A stretch of DNA of 64,000 nucleotides from Sphingobacterium spiritivorum ATCC 33861 (GTDB lineage Bacteria; Bacteroidota; Bacteroidia; Sphingobacteriales; Sphingobacteriaceae), in NCBI RefSeq assembly GCF_000143765.1, contig NZ_GL379770.1:248001-312000 (forward strand), written 5' to 3'. Below, in pieces: positions 24,441 through 32,704 of the stretch (the stretch's first letter is position 1; each line of letters begins with the position of its first letter). Position numbers and translations under genes: made by a program. The notes under the pieces are model-generated. The model was not told the origin of the DNA. It was given only the letters and a program-made list of their open reading frames with translations, and did not search any database.

Positions 24441-26099
24441 TTGAGACCTCTTTTTTTATACTTGTTGTTTATATCTTTTTTATCCTGTAGCAAAGAAGCT
24501 GGTCATCAGGAAAAAGTGGTTGTTAACCCTTACTTTGATAAAGCATTTGAATTTGTTGAAACAAATAAATTGGACAGCGCTTTTATTTATTTTGATAAGG
24601 CAAAAGAACTATTCCTGTCCGTAAATGATAGTTTAGGAGCTGGTAAATGTCTAATAAATAATGCAATTACGCTAACAGAAAAAGGTGACTTTTTTGGAGG
24701 GCAGGAAACATCCTTAGAGGCGATCAAATATTTAAATGAAAATATAAAAAAGCATCACTATTATCTAGGCTCCAATTATAATAACCTTGGAGTTGCCACA
24801 TATAATCTAAAAGACTATGATAACTCTTTAAGGTTTTATGAATTGGCGGTTAAATTTTCAGAAGACTCTTTGAATACCCGTGTTTATCTAAATAACATGG
24901 CAAAAATCTATCAGGAAATTGGAAACTACACGGAGTCATTAAAATTGTTTCAGCATATTCTGGCTGGAACAAGTAAGAATAAAGTTGAATACGCACGTGC
25001 ATTAACTAATATCGCTTATACAAAATGGCTTCAGAATCCCAATTACGATGCTCGTCCAGAGCTTTTTAAAGCATTAACAATCCGAACACAAGAAAAAGAC
25101 CTCTGGGGACAGAATTCGAGCTATGCGCATCTTTCAGATTATTATCATAAAAGTATTCCTGATTCTGCATTATACTTTGCAAACCGTATGTATGCTGTAG
25201 CTAAAGAGATAAAAAGTGCGGATGACCAATTGGAGGGCTTACAAAAACTGATTAAGCTAAGTCCTGCGGCTTTATCAAAGCATTATTTTGAAATTTATCA
25301 GGCACTTGATGATAGTGTACAGACAGCCCGCAATGCAGCAAAAAATCAGTTTGCGTTGATACGGTATGAGACAGAAAGACATAAAGCAGAGAACCTTAAA
25401 CTTCAACAGGATAATACAAAGAAAGGATTCATGCTTGTCAGTTTGCTGTTTCTGGTTTTATCGGGCTCAGTTATAGTCATAATCTTGTATAGAAAACGAA
25501 AGCAACGTCTGGAATTGAAAGCGGAAACTGCTATACGGGAGAATCAGTTGCGAACTTCAAAAAAGGTACATGATGTAGTAGCAAATGGGTTGTATCGGGT
25601 GATGACCGAAATTGAGAATCAGGAGGATTTAAACCGGGATAATGTGCTGGACAAACTGGAAGATATGTATGAAAAATCCAGAGATATCTCTTATGAAAAA
25701 ATTGAATACGAACACCAGAATTTCCATGAAAAAATGGCTGCTCTGTTAAGATCTTTTGCGACAGATCAGGTCAAGGTTGTATTGATCGGAAATACCGGGG
25801 AACTGTGGAAGAAAGTGGATGCGAAAGTTAAGTATGAGGTAGAACATATTCTCCAGGAATTTATGGTGAATATGAAAAAACACAGTGGCGCCAGTAATGT
25901 TGCTGTGAAATTCGAAAGGAATGATAACCGGATCCAAATCTCATATTCGGATAATGGAATAGGCATCAAAGATAGTCTTCAATTTAACAATGGTTTGAAA
26001 AATACGGGAACCCGTATTGAGAATATTCAGGGAGCAATTACCTTTGAAACTCAAACGGAAAGAGGATTGAAAATACAGTTTTCCTTTCCTGTATCTTAA
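24441..26099 (+). CDS. TPR-containing sensor histidine kinase, lipoprotein-like N-terminus
   Basis: About 552 aa with the proposed TTG start at 24441, which gives a signal segment ending in a lipobox FLSC. Only an ATG at 24333 lies further upstream, and that start would read through a terminator hairpin. The sensor part (about 30-290) consists of TPR-like helices (NNLGVATYNLKDYDNSLRFY). Next are a membrane helix (KKGFMLVSLLFLVLSGSVIV) and a coiled coil. The dimerisation His is in SKKVHDVVANGLY, and the HATPase has EFMVNMKKHS, DNGIG and GTRIENI. It resembles NarL-type sensors of Bacteroidota. The response regulator follows 11 bp later. Confidence 0.8.
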   Translation: MRPLFLYLLFISFLSCSKEAGHQEKVVVNPYFDKAFEFVETNKLDSAFIYFDKAKELFLSVNDSLGAGKCLINNAITLTEKGDFFGGQETSLEAIKYLNENIKKHHYYLGSNYNNLGVATYNLKDYDNSLRFYELAVKFSEDSLNTRVYLNNMAKIYQEIGNYTESLKLFQHILAGTSKNKVEYARALTNIAYTKWLQNPNYDARPELFKALTIRTQEKDLWGQNSSYAHLSDYYHKSIPDSALYFANRMYAVAKEIKSADDQLEGLQKLIKLSPAALSKHYFEIYQALDDSVQTARNAAKNQFALIRYETERHKAENLKLQQDNTKKGFMLVSLLFLVLSGSVIVIILYRKRKQRLELKAETAIRENQLRTSKKVHDVVANGLYRVMTEIENQEDLNRDNVLDKLEDMYEKSRDISYEKIEYEHQNFHEKMAALLRSFATDQVKVVLIGNTGELWKKVDAKVKYEVEHILQEFMVNMKKHSGASNVAVKFERNDNRIQISYSDNGIGIKDSLQFNNGLKNTGTRIENIQGAITFETQTERGLKIQFSFPVS

Positions 26100-26110
26100 A
26101 TTGACAAAGG

Positions 26111-26776
26111 ATGTTTAGAAAAGTATTAATTGCAGAGGACCAGGAGAGTGCCAATATTTCAGTACGGAAAACACTGGCTGATCTCGGAATACAACACACA
26201 GACTATGTGTATTACTGTGATGACGCCCTGACCCGTATAGAAAAAGCTTTGAAAGCAGATCAGCCTTATGATTTGCTCATAACTGATCTTTCTTTTGAGG
26301 AAGATCAATATCGGCAGCGACTCCCTAATGGCGATGATCTTATCAGAGCTGTCAAACAGGAACAACCAACAATAAAAATCGTTGTATTTTCCGCAGAAGA
26401 TAAGTCACAGGTAATTGATACGCTCTTTGAAGACTTGAGTATCGATGCCTATGTCAGGAAAGCGCGTAATGATGCCCAGTATCTGAAAGAAGCAATTAAT
26501 ACCATCTGTCAGAACCGGAAATACCGTTCTCCTAATCTGAAGCCAATTGTTAAAGAACGAAATTCTTACGAATTTGCTGATTTTGATATCACAATTATTT
26601 CCCTGCTCTCTCAGGGAGTTCTGCAAAAAGATATACCTTTCCATCTGCAGCAGCGGAATATTAAACCTTCCGGACTAAGCAGTGTGGAGAAACGTCTCAA
26701 TCATATGAAAGAATCTCTCGACTTTACAAAGAATGAGCAACTCATTGCTTTCTGTAAAGACATCGGGATTATATAA
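26111..26776 (+). CDS. Response regulator with LuxR-like HTH
   Basis: A 221-aa two-component regulator. The receiver domain (about 1-125) has acidic residues E9-D10, the phosphoacceptor D59 (DLLITDLSF), a Ser/Thr switch in VVFSAEDKS and Lys in YVRKAR. The output region (about 150-221) has a LuxR/NarL-like helix-turn-helix (DITIISLLSQGVLQKDIPFH, then SSVEKRLNHMKESL). It is paired with the TPR histidine kinase directly upstream, 11 bp apart. Targets are unknown; neighbours such as the ter operon or the small peptide gene are candidates only by position. Confidence 0.85.
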   Translation: MFRKVLIAEDQESANISVRKTLADLGIQHTDYVYYCDDALTRIEKALKADQPYDLLITDLSFEEDQYRQRLPNGDDLIRAVKQEQPTIKIVVFSAEDKSQVIDTLFEDLSIDAYVRKARNDAQYLKEAINTICQNRKYRSPNLKPIVKERNSYEFADFDITIISLLSQGVLQKDIPFHLQQRNIKPSGLSSVEKRLNHMKESLDFTKNEQLIAFCKDIGII

Positions 26777-27029
26777 GTTCCTGATCTAAATCATAACTAT
26801 ATTTTTCAACTACAGATCTGTTCTTCATAAAAGGAATAGTGGAATTTCTATTGCTTTAACTAAACTTTTTTGCTGTGTTGTAAAGTTTTTATTATCAGTT
26901 GTCTACTGTTTTTTTTGTGATGTTTTGGGGATATAAGGGAATAGTTTCTATTCCCTTCCCTTTTTAAGGATAGCCTGCTTTTATAGTTTACAAAATTCTC
27001 CGCCATAAATTTTAAAAATACTTCTATGC

Positions 27030-27047
27030 TTTACGGGTTCCCGTAAA
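27030..27047. promoter_or_regulatory. Inverted repeat TTTACGGG-TT-CCCGTAAA, operator candidate
   Basis: A perfect 8-bp inverted repeat with a 2-bp spacer. Its end lies 20 bp upstream of the TACTTTTG box, so it covers the -33 region of the ter operon promoter. It is a likely site for a dimeric regulator. Confidence 0.5.
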
Positions 27048-27067
27048 TAAAGCCCCTTCCCCCTTTC

Positions 27068-27075
27068 TACTTTTG
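27068..27075 (+). promoter_or_regulatory. -7 box TACTTTTG of the ter operon
   Basis: A match to TAnnTTTG, 29 bp upstream of the first ORF at 27105. AGGAG follows at 27076-27080. The -33 TTTG is replaced by the inverted-repeat region, suggesting regulated transcription. Confidence 0.6.
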
Positions 27076-27104
27076 AGGAGTTAAATCATTAAAAACAAAA
27101 CATT

Positions 27105-27332
27105 ATGGAAAGATATGCAAATAGAAATGGAGATTCTGGAATCTTCGGATACGAGATCGGAAGTAATTTCATCTTAATTCAATTTACAACAGGCAGTGTA
27201 TATGAATATACTTATGCGAGCGCTGGTATGAATCATATTGAAAACATGAAATCCCTTGCTTTATCTGGCAGCGGACTCAATAGTTACATTATGAAAAATG
27301 TGAGGACTAAGTATTCAAGAAAGATCAGATAA
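27105..27332 (+). CDS. Small KTSC-like domain protein
   Basis: A 75-aa protein. The pattern FGYEIGSNFILIQFTTGSVY, then NHIENMKSLALSGSGLNSYI, matches the fold pattern of KTSC-domain proteins: a beta-rich N-terminus with a G-x-Y-x-Y turn, then a helix with a Ser-Gly-x-x-x-N motif. KTSC domains often sit alone or fused to nucleic-acid enzymes and are poorly understood. It starts 29 bp after the -7 box and ends 2 bp before the first TerD gene, so it is the first gene of the ter operon. Confidence 0.65.
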   Translation: MERYANRNGDSGIFGYEIGSNFILIQFTTGSVYEYTYASAGMNHIENMKSLALSGSGLNSYIMKNVRTKYSRKIR

Positions 27333-27334
27333 CA

Positions 27335-27910
27335 ATGCCCATCAACTTACAAAAAGGTCAGAAAATAGACATCGGACTTCACAAAATCACCATCGGATTA
27401 GGTTGGGATCCCAATGAAGGCACCGGATCAGACTTTGATCTGGACGCATCCGCCTTTATGATCGACACCACCCGAAAAATACCGGCCGAACCCTTTTTCA
27501 TTTTCTACGGCAATACCGATTCACCCGACGGTGCCTTGCACCACACCGGCGATGATCCGACCGGAGGAAACAGTGCAGACGGAGACGATGAAAGCATACA
27601 AGTCAACCTCACAGCAGTAGACAGTCGCATACAGGAAATACTCCTTGTCGTTACTATCCATGAAGCTGTACAGCGCAGACAAAACTTCGGGCAGGTACGC
27701 AATTCCTACATCCGTATCGTAGACGACAGCAACGGCACCGAAGTCGCCAAATACGAACTGGGAGAAGATTTTTCTATCGAGACCGCAGTAGAATTCGGCA
27801 GACTATACAAAAGAAACGGGCAATGGAAATTTGAAGCATCCGGCATCGGGTACAAAGAAGATCTCGCCTATTTCCTGTCCAGATACTATCAAGGTCAAAT
27901 CATAAAATAA
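27335..27910 (+). CDS. terD: TerD family protein (tellurium resistance type)
   Basis: A 191-aa Ca2+-binding TerD-fold protein. It begins with the hallmark INLQKGQKIDI, then GLGWDPNEG and the metal-site motif DFDLDASAFMI. The second site is GALHHTGDDPTGG followed by acidic residues, and the end is FGRLYKRNGQWKFEASG. TerD proteins take part in resistance to tellurite, phage and colicins, probably as calcium-bound, membrane-associated stress complexes. It is the first of four TerD-superfamily genes in this operon and starts 2 bp after the KTSC-like gene. Confidence 0.93.
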   Translation: MPINLQKGQKIDIGLHKITIGLGWDPNEGTGSDFDLDASAFMIDTTRKIPAEPFFIFYGNTDSPDGALHHTGDDPTGGNSADGDDESIQVNLTAVDSRIQEILLVVTIHEAVQRRQNFGQVRNSYIRIVDDSNGTEVAKYELGEDFSIETAVEFGRLYKRNGQWKFEASGIGYKEDLAYFLSRYYQGQIIK

Positions 27911-27916
27911 ACAACC

Positions 27917-28570
27917 ATGTCCATTAACCTACAAAAAATAACGCTCGAAAAGAAAGGCGACACACACGCCATTGATCTCAGCAAAAGAGGAGATACCCTT
28001 TCAAAAGAAATAACGGTCAACCTCAACTGGTCCAAAGGAAGCAAAAAAGGATTCTTTTCAGGACTCTTCAACAAAGACATCGATCTCGATCTGGGCTGTT
28101 TCTACGAATTAAATAACGGAGAGAAAGCCGTCATCGACGGATTGCAGTTTTCACAGGGACGTGGCGGAGCCAGAGACCGATACACCCTGCAGGGAAGATA
28201 CACCGACACTCCATGGATCTGGCATGCCGGAGACGACAGAGGACAAAGTGCCGGATCAGGTGAAAACATCCTCATCAACCCCAAAGGCGTCGCAGATATC
28301 AAAAGAATAGTCATCTACTGTTTCATCTATGACGGCGTAGCCAGATGGCAGGAAACCAATGCCGTAGTCACCATCAAAGTACCCGGCAATCCCGATATCG
28401 AAGTACAGATGGGGCAGCAGCACAGTTATCACAAGTTTTGTGCTATTGCAGAAATAAACTTTCACCCCAACAGCATGCAAGTCAAAAAACTAATCACATT
28501 TCACGACTCCCATGGCGATTGTGACAAAGCCTACCGCTGGGGAATGAAATGGACCTCAGGATCAAAATAA
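27917..28570 (+). CDS. TerD-superfamily protein (TerA-like)
   Basis: A 217-aa divergent TerD-fold protein resembling the C-terminal domain of TerA. The start INLQKITLEKKGDTHAIDLS is followed by IDLDLGCFYELNNGEK and WIWHAGDDRGQSAGSGENI, keeping the acidic metal-site pattern. It ends near the TerA-type phrase ITFHDSHGDCDKAYRWGMKW. It lacks the extra N-terminal domain of full-length TerA. It is co-transcribed, starting 6 bp after terD-1. The likely role is as a structural partner within the Ter complex. Confidence 0.8.
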   Translation: MSINLQKITLEKKGDTHAIDLSKRGDTLSKEITVNLNWSKGSKKGFFSGLFNKDIDLDLGCFYELNNGEKAVIDGLQFSQGRGGARDRYTLQGRYTDTPWIWHAGDDRGQSAGSGENILINPKGVADIKRIVIYCFIYDGVARWQETNAVVTIKVPGNPDIEVQMGQQHSYHKFCAIAEINFHPNSMQVKKLITFHDSHGDCDKAYRWGMKWTSGSK

Positions 28571-28581
28571 AGACAAGAGAA

Positions 28582-29283
28582 ATGATAATCGATACCACAC
28601 CCTACCGGCACTTTTCATTTGACCTGTGGCTCACGCTCATCAGATCAAATCCACAGTACAAGAAAAAAAGAGACCAGCTCCTGCAGGCCTACTTTTCCAT
28701 AGATACCGATCCGGGAAAAGTCAGTCAAGTCATCCGATACTACGACCTGCTGTGCAACCGCCTCAGCGAAAAGCTCGGCATGCATATCACCGTACAGCAA
28801 ATCTACTATCAGATCCTGTGCCGGTTAGGCGTAAATATCGATGCGATCGATACACAACAGCTGGACAATTTTTATCAGGAGACCGAGCAACTCTTTATGC
28901 AGTATAAGCCCCTTCTCATTGATCCCCAAATCAGCCAACTGTTACACCGCATTCAATCCGAAGGCAAGACAGCCAGCATATTGAGCAATACCGCCTTTAT
29001 CAAAGGAAGTACCCTGCGCAGCCTGCTCGAACATTATGAACTGGGACAATACTTCAGCTTTCAGCTCTATTCAGACGAGTTAGGCCATGCCAAGCCACAC
29101 CCAGCCGCCTTTGAGCAAGTACTTATACAAGCAGAGGCAGTACATCAGTCACACATCAGTCCCGGTCAGATTGTACACATCGGAGACAACAAAACAGCAG
29201 ATTATGACGGAGCGATCAGCGCCGGAATGCAAGCCCTTTTAATACAACACAAATCCGATGAAAAAGCACTACAGTCAGCATAA
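28582..29283 (+). CDS. HAD-superfamily hydrolase of the ter operon
   Basis: A 233-aa HAD-like protein. Motif I is FDLWLTLIRS, with the nucleophile Asp and Trp where canonical enzymes have the second Asp, so the general acid is replaced. Motif II is ILSNT, motif III lies at GHAKPHPAAFEQVL (Lys) and motif IV is HIGDNKTADYDGA. HAD genes next to TerD genes are a known part of the Ter neighbourhood with a possible nucleotide or phosphate role. I chose the start at 28582; a longer ATG at 28549 would overlap the previous gene. Its 3' end overlaps the PRTase gene by 26 bp. Confidence 0.8.
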   Translation: MIIDTTPYRHFSFDLWLTLIRSNPQYKKKRDQLLQAYFSIDTDPGKVSQVIRYYDLLCNRLSEKLGMHITVQQIYYQILCRLGVNIDAIDTQQLDNFYQETEQLFMQYKPLLIDPQISQLLHRIQSEGKTASILSNTAFIKGSTLRSLLEHYELGQYFSFQLYSDELGHAKPHPAAFEQVLIQAEAVHQSHISPGQIVHIGDNKTADYDGAISAGMQALLIQHKSDEKALQSA

Positions 29284-30133
29284 AATCAGGCATCAGGAAC
29301 ACTGCCCGTTTGATGAAGCCGCCTACAGCCGGTTCAAATTCGGAGATACACAGTATGCAGAAAAATTTGCAGAAGAACTATTTAGCGGATTCATCAGCCA
29401 ATACGCCAGCATCATCTTATCCCAGACAGACATCCGGCTATTGCCGAGTCCGTATCATTCCATACCGACCGCATCCAACTACCTGTGTGCCGGTTTCAAG
29501 AAAAACCTCAACCGGTTCTTATTCGAAAACGGCAAAAATGCCTGCATCGAAACCAAGATACACCGGCAGCAAACCTATACCCAGGACTACGGCAATCTGG
29601 ATTACCAACAGCGGCTCAGCCTTATCTCCAATGACACCTATTACATAGACCGTCAATTTCTCAACGGAAAATGCTGCCTCTTTCTCGATGATATCAAGAT
29701 CACAGGCAGCCACGAACGTACCGTCAGTAAAATACTGGACCAATATCAGGTAAAGGGCGATTTTATCTTTATTTACTATGCCGAGCTCATCAATAAAGAA
29801 ATACACCCCAATATCGAAAACCATTACAACTATTTCGCCGTACGCTCCGTACAAGACATCATCAGCGTCATGAACAGAGACAGCTTCCGGTTCAATACCC
29901 GTATCGTCAAATACATCATGACCATGCAGCAAGAGGATTTAGATATGCTTATCCGCAATATTCCGGAAGCCCTGAGACAAGAATTGTCCCAGCTGGCCAT
30001 CAGCAATAATTACCATCAGATCAAAGAGTACCAACACAATATTTACAAATTAAATTACAGAACACCATGGCAATCAACCTGCAAAAAGGACAACGAGAGA
30101 GCATCCACGCTCCAAAATTCATTATCGGTTTAG
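29258..30133 (+). CDS. Phosphoribosyltransferase-domain protein of the ter operon
   Basis: A 291-aa protein related to the PRTase-like proteins found in ter gene neighbourhoods. The PRPP-loop counterpart is CCLFLDDIKITGSHERTV (about 142-159). The N-terminal CPFDEAAYSRFKFGD is typical of the family. It may use a nucleoside or base product made by partner enzymes; this is inferred. It overlaps the HAD gene by 26 bp at its start. Unusually, its 3' end overlaps the next TerD gene by 67 bp: the last ~22 codons are translated out of frame from the TerD start, as if an earlier stop had been lost. Confidence 0.75.
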   Translation: MKKHYSQHKIRHQEHCPFDEAAYSRFKFGDTQYAEKFAEELFSGFISQYASIILSQTDIRLLPSPYHSIPTASNYLCAGFKKNLNRFLFENGKNACIETKIHRQQTYTQDYGNLDYQQRLSLISNDTYYIDRQFLNGKCCLFLDDIKITGSHERTVSKILDQYQVKGDFIFIYYAELINKEIHPNIENHYNYFAVRSVQDIISVMNRDSFRFNTRIVKYIMTMQQEDLDMLIRNIPEALRQELSQLAISNNYHQIKEYQHNIYKLNYRTPWQSTCKKDNERASTLQNSLSV

Positions 30134-30624
30134 GCTGGGATACCAATAGCACCAGCACAGGCGTAGACTTCGATCTCGATGCGTCTGCCTTTATTCTCGG
30201 CGAAGACAAAAAAGTACTGTCAGACCAGCATTTCATTTTCTACAATAATCTCAAAAGCCCCGACGGAGCCCTCGAACATACCGGAGATAACCTCACAGGA
30301 GACGGCGATGGAGATGATGAGCAAATCAAAGTAGATTTATCAAAGATGGAAAACAATGCTTCCGAAATCTGCATTGTAGTGACCATTCATGATGCGGAAA
30401 ACAGAGGGCAGAATTTCGGACAGGTCAGAAATTCATTCATCCGTATTGTAGATGCCGCCAGTAATGAAGAGATTCTCAAATTTGAACTGGACGAAGATTT
30501 CTCGATAGAGACCGCAGTAGAGTTTGGCCGTATTTATAAAAGAAACGGCGAATGGAAGTTTGAAGCCGTAGGCATGGGCATGAAAGGCGGATTACAGGAT
30601 TATGTTAACAAGTACACCGCATAG
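30067..30624 (+). CDS. terD: TerD family protein
   Basis: A 185-aa TerD paralogue, highly similar in layout to the gene at 27335: INLQKGQRESI, GLGWDTNS, metal-site DFDLDASAFIL, GALEHTGDNLTGDGDGDDEQ, and FGRIYKRNGEWKFEAVGMG near the C-terminus. Calcium-binding Asp residues are conserved in both motifs. The start is supported by the family N-terminus even though it lies inside the 3' end of the PRTase frame. It is followed 2 bp later by a fourth TerD-superfamily gene. Confidence 0.92.
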   Translation: MAINLQKGQRESIHAPKFIIGLGWDTNSTSTGVDFDLDASAFILGEDKKVLSDQHFIFYNNLKSPDGALEHTGDNLTGDGDGDDEQIKVDLSKMENNASEICIVVTIHDAENRGQNFGQVRNSFIRIVDAASNEEILKFELDEDFSIETAVEFGRIYKRNGEWKFEAVGMGMKGGLQDYVNKYTA

Positions 30625-30626
30625 AT

Positions 30627-31238
30627 ATGGCCATTAATCTACAGAAAGGGCAGAAAATAAACCTGCAGAAAAACAACGGCAGTACCCTGCAAAATATCTG
30701 TGTAGGAGTCAACTGGGGCGCAATAGAGAAAAAAGGATGGCTGGGCAATGTCACACGCGAAGCCGTAGATCTCGATGCCAGCTGTGTCCTCTACGACACC
30801 TCCAGAAACCTTATCGATGTCGTGTATTTTGGCAGCCTCAGATCCAAAGACGGCGCCATCCTGCATAGCGGAGATGATCTCACAGGCGATATGGATGGCG
30901 ATGATGGCCTGGACAATGAGATCATAACGTTGGATTTTACCAGACTCAATCCAGCCGTCAATCACGTCGCATTTGTCCTGAACAGTTTCAGAGGACACGA
31001 TTTCGGAACCATACCGTTTGCCTCCATCCGTATTTACGAAGGTACACCTACGCGTGTCAATGAAGTATTTGCCACCTACGACATTGTCAAAGGAACCGGC
31101 TTTGCAGGACATGTATCCATGGTATTAGGCATCTTTTACAAACGCAACGGCGAATGGAAATTCAACGCAGTAGGCGAACCTACCAAAGACAGAAAACTGG
31201 AAGAAACCATCAAAACAGTAGCACAAAATTATTTATAA
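30627..31238 (+). CDS. terZ: TerD/TerZ family protein
   Basis: A 203-aa TerD-fold protein closer to the TerZ subgroup. It has INLQKGQKINLQKN, GVNWGAIEKKGWLG, VDLDASCVLYDTS, the metal motif ILHSGDDLTGDMDGDDG and FYKRNGEWKFNAVGEP near the end. Relative to TerD the insert after the first strand (EKKGWLGNVTREA) is longer. It is part of the four-member TerD set, starts 2 bp after the third member and ends 1 bp before the first vWA gene. Confidence 0.88.
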   Translation: MAINLQKGQKINLQKNNGSTLQNICVGVNWGAIEKKGWLGNVTREAVDLDASCVLYDTSRNLIDVVYFGSLRSKDGAILHSGDDLTGDMDGDDGLDNEIITLDFTRLNPAVNHVAFVLNSFRGHDFGTIPFASIRIYEGTPTRVNEVFATYDIVKGTGFAGHVSMVLGIFYKRNGEWKFNAVGEPTKDRKLEETIKTVAQNYL

Positions 31239-31239
31239 T

Positions 31240-31878
31240 ATGAGAAGATTACCCGTATACCTTGTCCTCGATACCTCCGGCTCCATGAGCGGAGAACCCA
31301 TAGAAGCTGTGAAAAACGGCGTTCAGGTCATGATCAGTTCCCTGCGACAAAATCCGCAGGCCATAGAAACCGCTTTTCTGAGTGTGATCACCTTTGACAG
31401 CAGTGCCAGACAGCTGATACCGCTTACAGATCTGGGCGCCTTCCAGATGGTAGATATCAGAGCCACCGGCACCACTTCACTTGGCGAAGCTCTCAAAGTA
31501 GTGAGCAACTGCATAGACAATGAAGTCGCCAAAACCACTTCCGAATCAAAAGGAGACTGGAAACCGCTGGTATTTATCATGACCGACGGAATCCCGACAG
31601 ACGACTGGCAAAGCGGTCTGCGCGAATTTCAAAAACGCAAAACCGCCTATACCATAGCCTGTGCAGCAGGTAGCGGAGCAGATACCAGTGTGCTGAAACA
31701 GATCACAGAAAATGTAGTGAGTCTGGATACCGCAGACAGCCAGAGCATCTCCAAATTCTTTGCATGGGTGACCGCCTCTATAGGTGTATCGTCCACCAAA
31801 GTAGAAGATTCAGGAAAAGAAGCGACAGGACTGAATGAACTGCCACCGCCACCTACCGAACTGAATATCGTTGTGTAA
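31240..31878 (+). CDS. von Willebrand factor type A domain protein (TerY-like), copy 1
   Basis: A 212-aa single vWA domain. The MIDAS metal motif is DTSGSMSG (DxSxS), supported by GTTSLGEAL (Thr) and MTDGIPTDD (Asp). Such proteins in Ter systems are thought to sense or hold divalent metal ions and assemble with the kinase/phosphatase pair. It has no membrane segment or zinc ribbon. The C-terminus LPPPPTELNIVV is shared with copy 2. It begins 1 bp after the TerZ-like gene and is the first of three vWA paralogues that share the N-terminus RRLPVY. Confidence 0.88.
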   Translation: MRRLPVYLVLDTSGSMSGEPIEAVKNGVQVMISSLRQNPQAIETAFLSVITFDSSARQLIPLTDLGAFQMVDIRATGTTSLGEALKVVSNCIDNEVAKTTSESKGDWKPLVFIMTDGIPTDDWQSGLREFQKRKTAYTIACAAGSGADTSVLKQITENVVSLDTADSQSISKFFAWVTASIGVSSTKVEDSGKEATGLNELPPPPTELNIVV

Positions 31879-31897
31879 AACCTAATCCAAGCGTACT

Positions 31898-32062
31898 ATG
31901 GCACCTAATAAATACGGATTTTCCTTTTCGTGGAAAAGAGCCTCAGGTCTGACCGCGGCAAAACAAAGTTTTACAAGGAAAACAGGAATACCGACCACAA
32001 AAAGAAGTGTAGAACAAAAAATCGGCAAGCTGTTGCTCAAAACCCTATTCGGAAAAAAATAA
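31898..32062 (+). CDS. Small 54-aa basic protein between two vWA genes
   Basis: ATG at 31898 to the stop at 32060-32062 encodes 54 residues, strongly basic (many Lys/Arg). It has FSFSWKRASGLTAAKQSFTR followed by KTGIPTTKRSVEQKIGKL. It lies in frame with tight spacing, 19 bp after vWA copy 1 and 2 bp before copy 2, so it is almost certainly translated. The SWKRA...KTGIPTT pattern recalls small basic proteins I have seen associated with phage or plasmid genes, but I cannot name a family. Nucleic-acid or membrane binding is a guess from charge. Confidence 0.6.
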   Translation: MAPNKYGFSFSWKRASGLTAAKQSFTRKTGIPTTKRSVEQKIGKLLLKTLFGKK

Positions 32063-32064
32063 CC

Positions 32065-32700
32065 ATGAGAAGATTACCCGTTTATTTTTTATTAGACACT
32101 TCCGGCTCCATGCACGGCGAACCCATTCAGGCACTGAATAATGCACTGAGCGGTATGATCAATAATCTGCGGACAGATGCCCAGGCAGCCGAGACCCTGT
32201 GGATCAGTATGATCACATTTGACCGGGAAGTGAAAGAAATAGTACCGCTGACCGCGTTAGAATCTTTTCAGCTGCCCGAAATCAGTTGTCCCGAAAGCGG
32301 ACCCACCTTTACAGGCAAGGCACTGGAAATATTGTATGATACCGCAACCCGGGAAGTGATCAAAGGATCGCCGGAACAAAAAGGCGACTGGCGGCCCTTA
32401 CTTTTCATTTTTACCGACGGCAAACCCTCTGATCTGCAACTCTACAGTCAGATGATTCCGAAGATCAGATCCCTGAACTTCGGAACCATCGTAGGCTGTG
32501 CTGCAGGGCATATGGCAGACGATAAAAAACTACTGGAACTGACCAGCGATGTTGTACACCTCAATACAGCCGACAGCAGTACCCTGAAACAGTTTTTCAA
32601 ATGGGTATCTGATACCATAGAACAAGGCAACAAAAGCAGAGGAACCACCGATACAGTTGCCCTGCCACCACCGCCATCAGAAGTACACATAGTCATTTAA
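32065..32700 (+). CDS. von Willebrand factor type A domain protein (TerY-like), copy 2
   Basis: 211 aa, starting at the ATG at 32065 (MRRLPVYFLLDTSGSMHG). The ATG upstream at 31930 belongs to the frame shared with the small basic ORF and is not supported. The MIDAS site is DTSGSM, with further residues in GPTFTGKALEI and FTDGKPSD. The C-terminal VALPPPPSEVHIVI tail parallels copy 1, so the two arose by tandem duplication. It has no zinc ribbon. It is part of the Ter operon, directly followed by the third vWA gene with a 4-bp gap. Confidence 0.88.
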   Translation: MRRLPVYFLLDTSGSMHGEPIQALNNALSGMINNLRTDAQAAETLWISMITFDREVKEIVPLTALESFQLPEISCPESGPTFTGKALEILYDTATREVIKGSPEQKGDWRPLLFIFTDGKPSDLQLYSQMIPKIRSLNFGTIVGCAAGHMADDKKLLELTSDVVHLNTADSSTLKQFFKWVSDTIEQGNKSRGTTDTVALPPPPSEVHIVI

Positions 32701-32704
32701 TATC

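Larger units (their letters stand above)
26777..27104. other. Intergenic region before the ter operon
   Basis: 328 bp without a gene. It contains AAGGGAATAG-TT-CTATTCCCTT (about 26937-26958), a 10-bp hairpin followed by CCCTTTTT that likely terminates the response-regulator transcript. The operator and promoter elements of the downstream operon are annotated separately. Confidence 0.6.
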
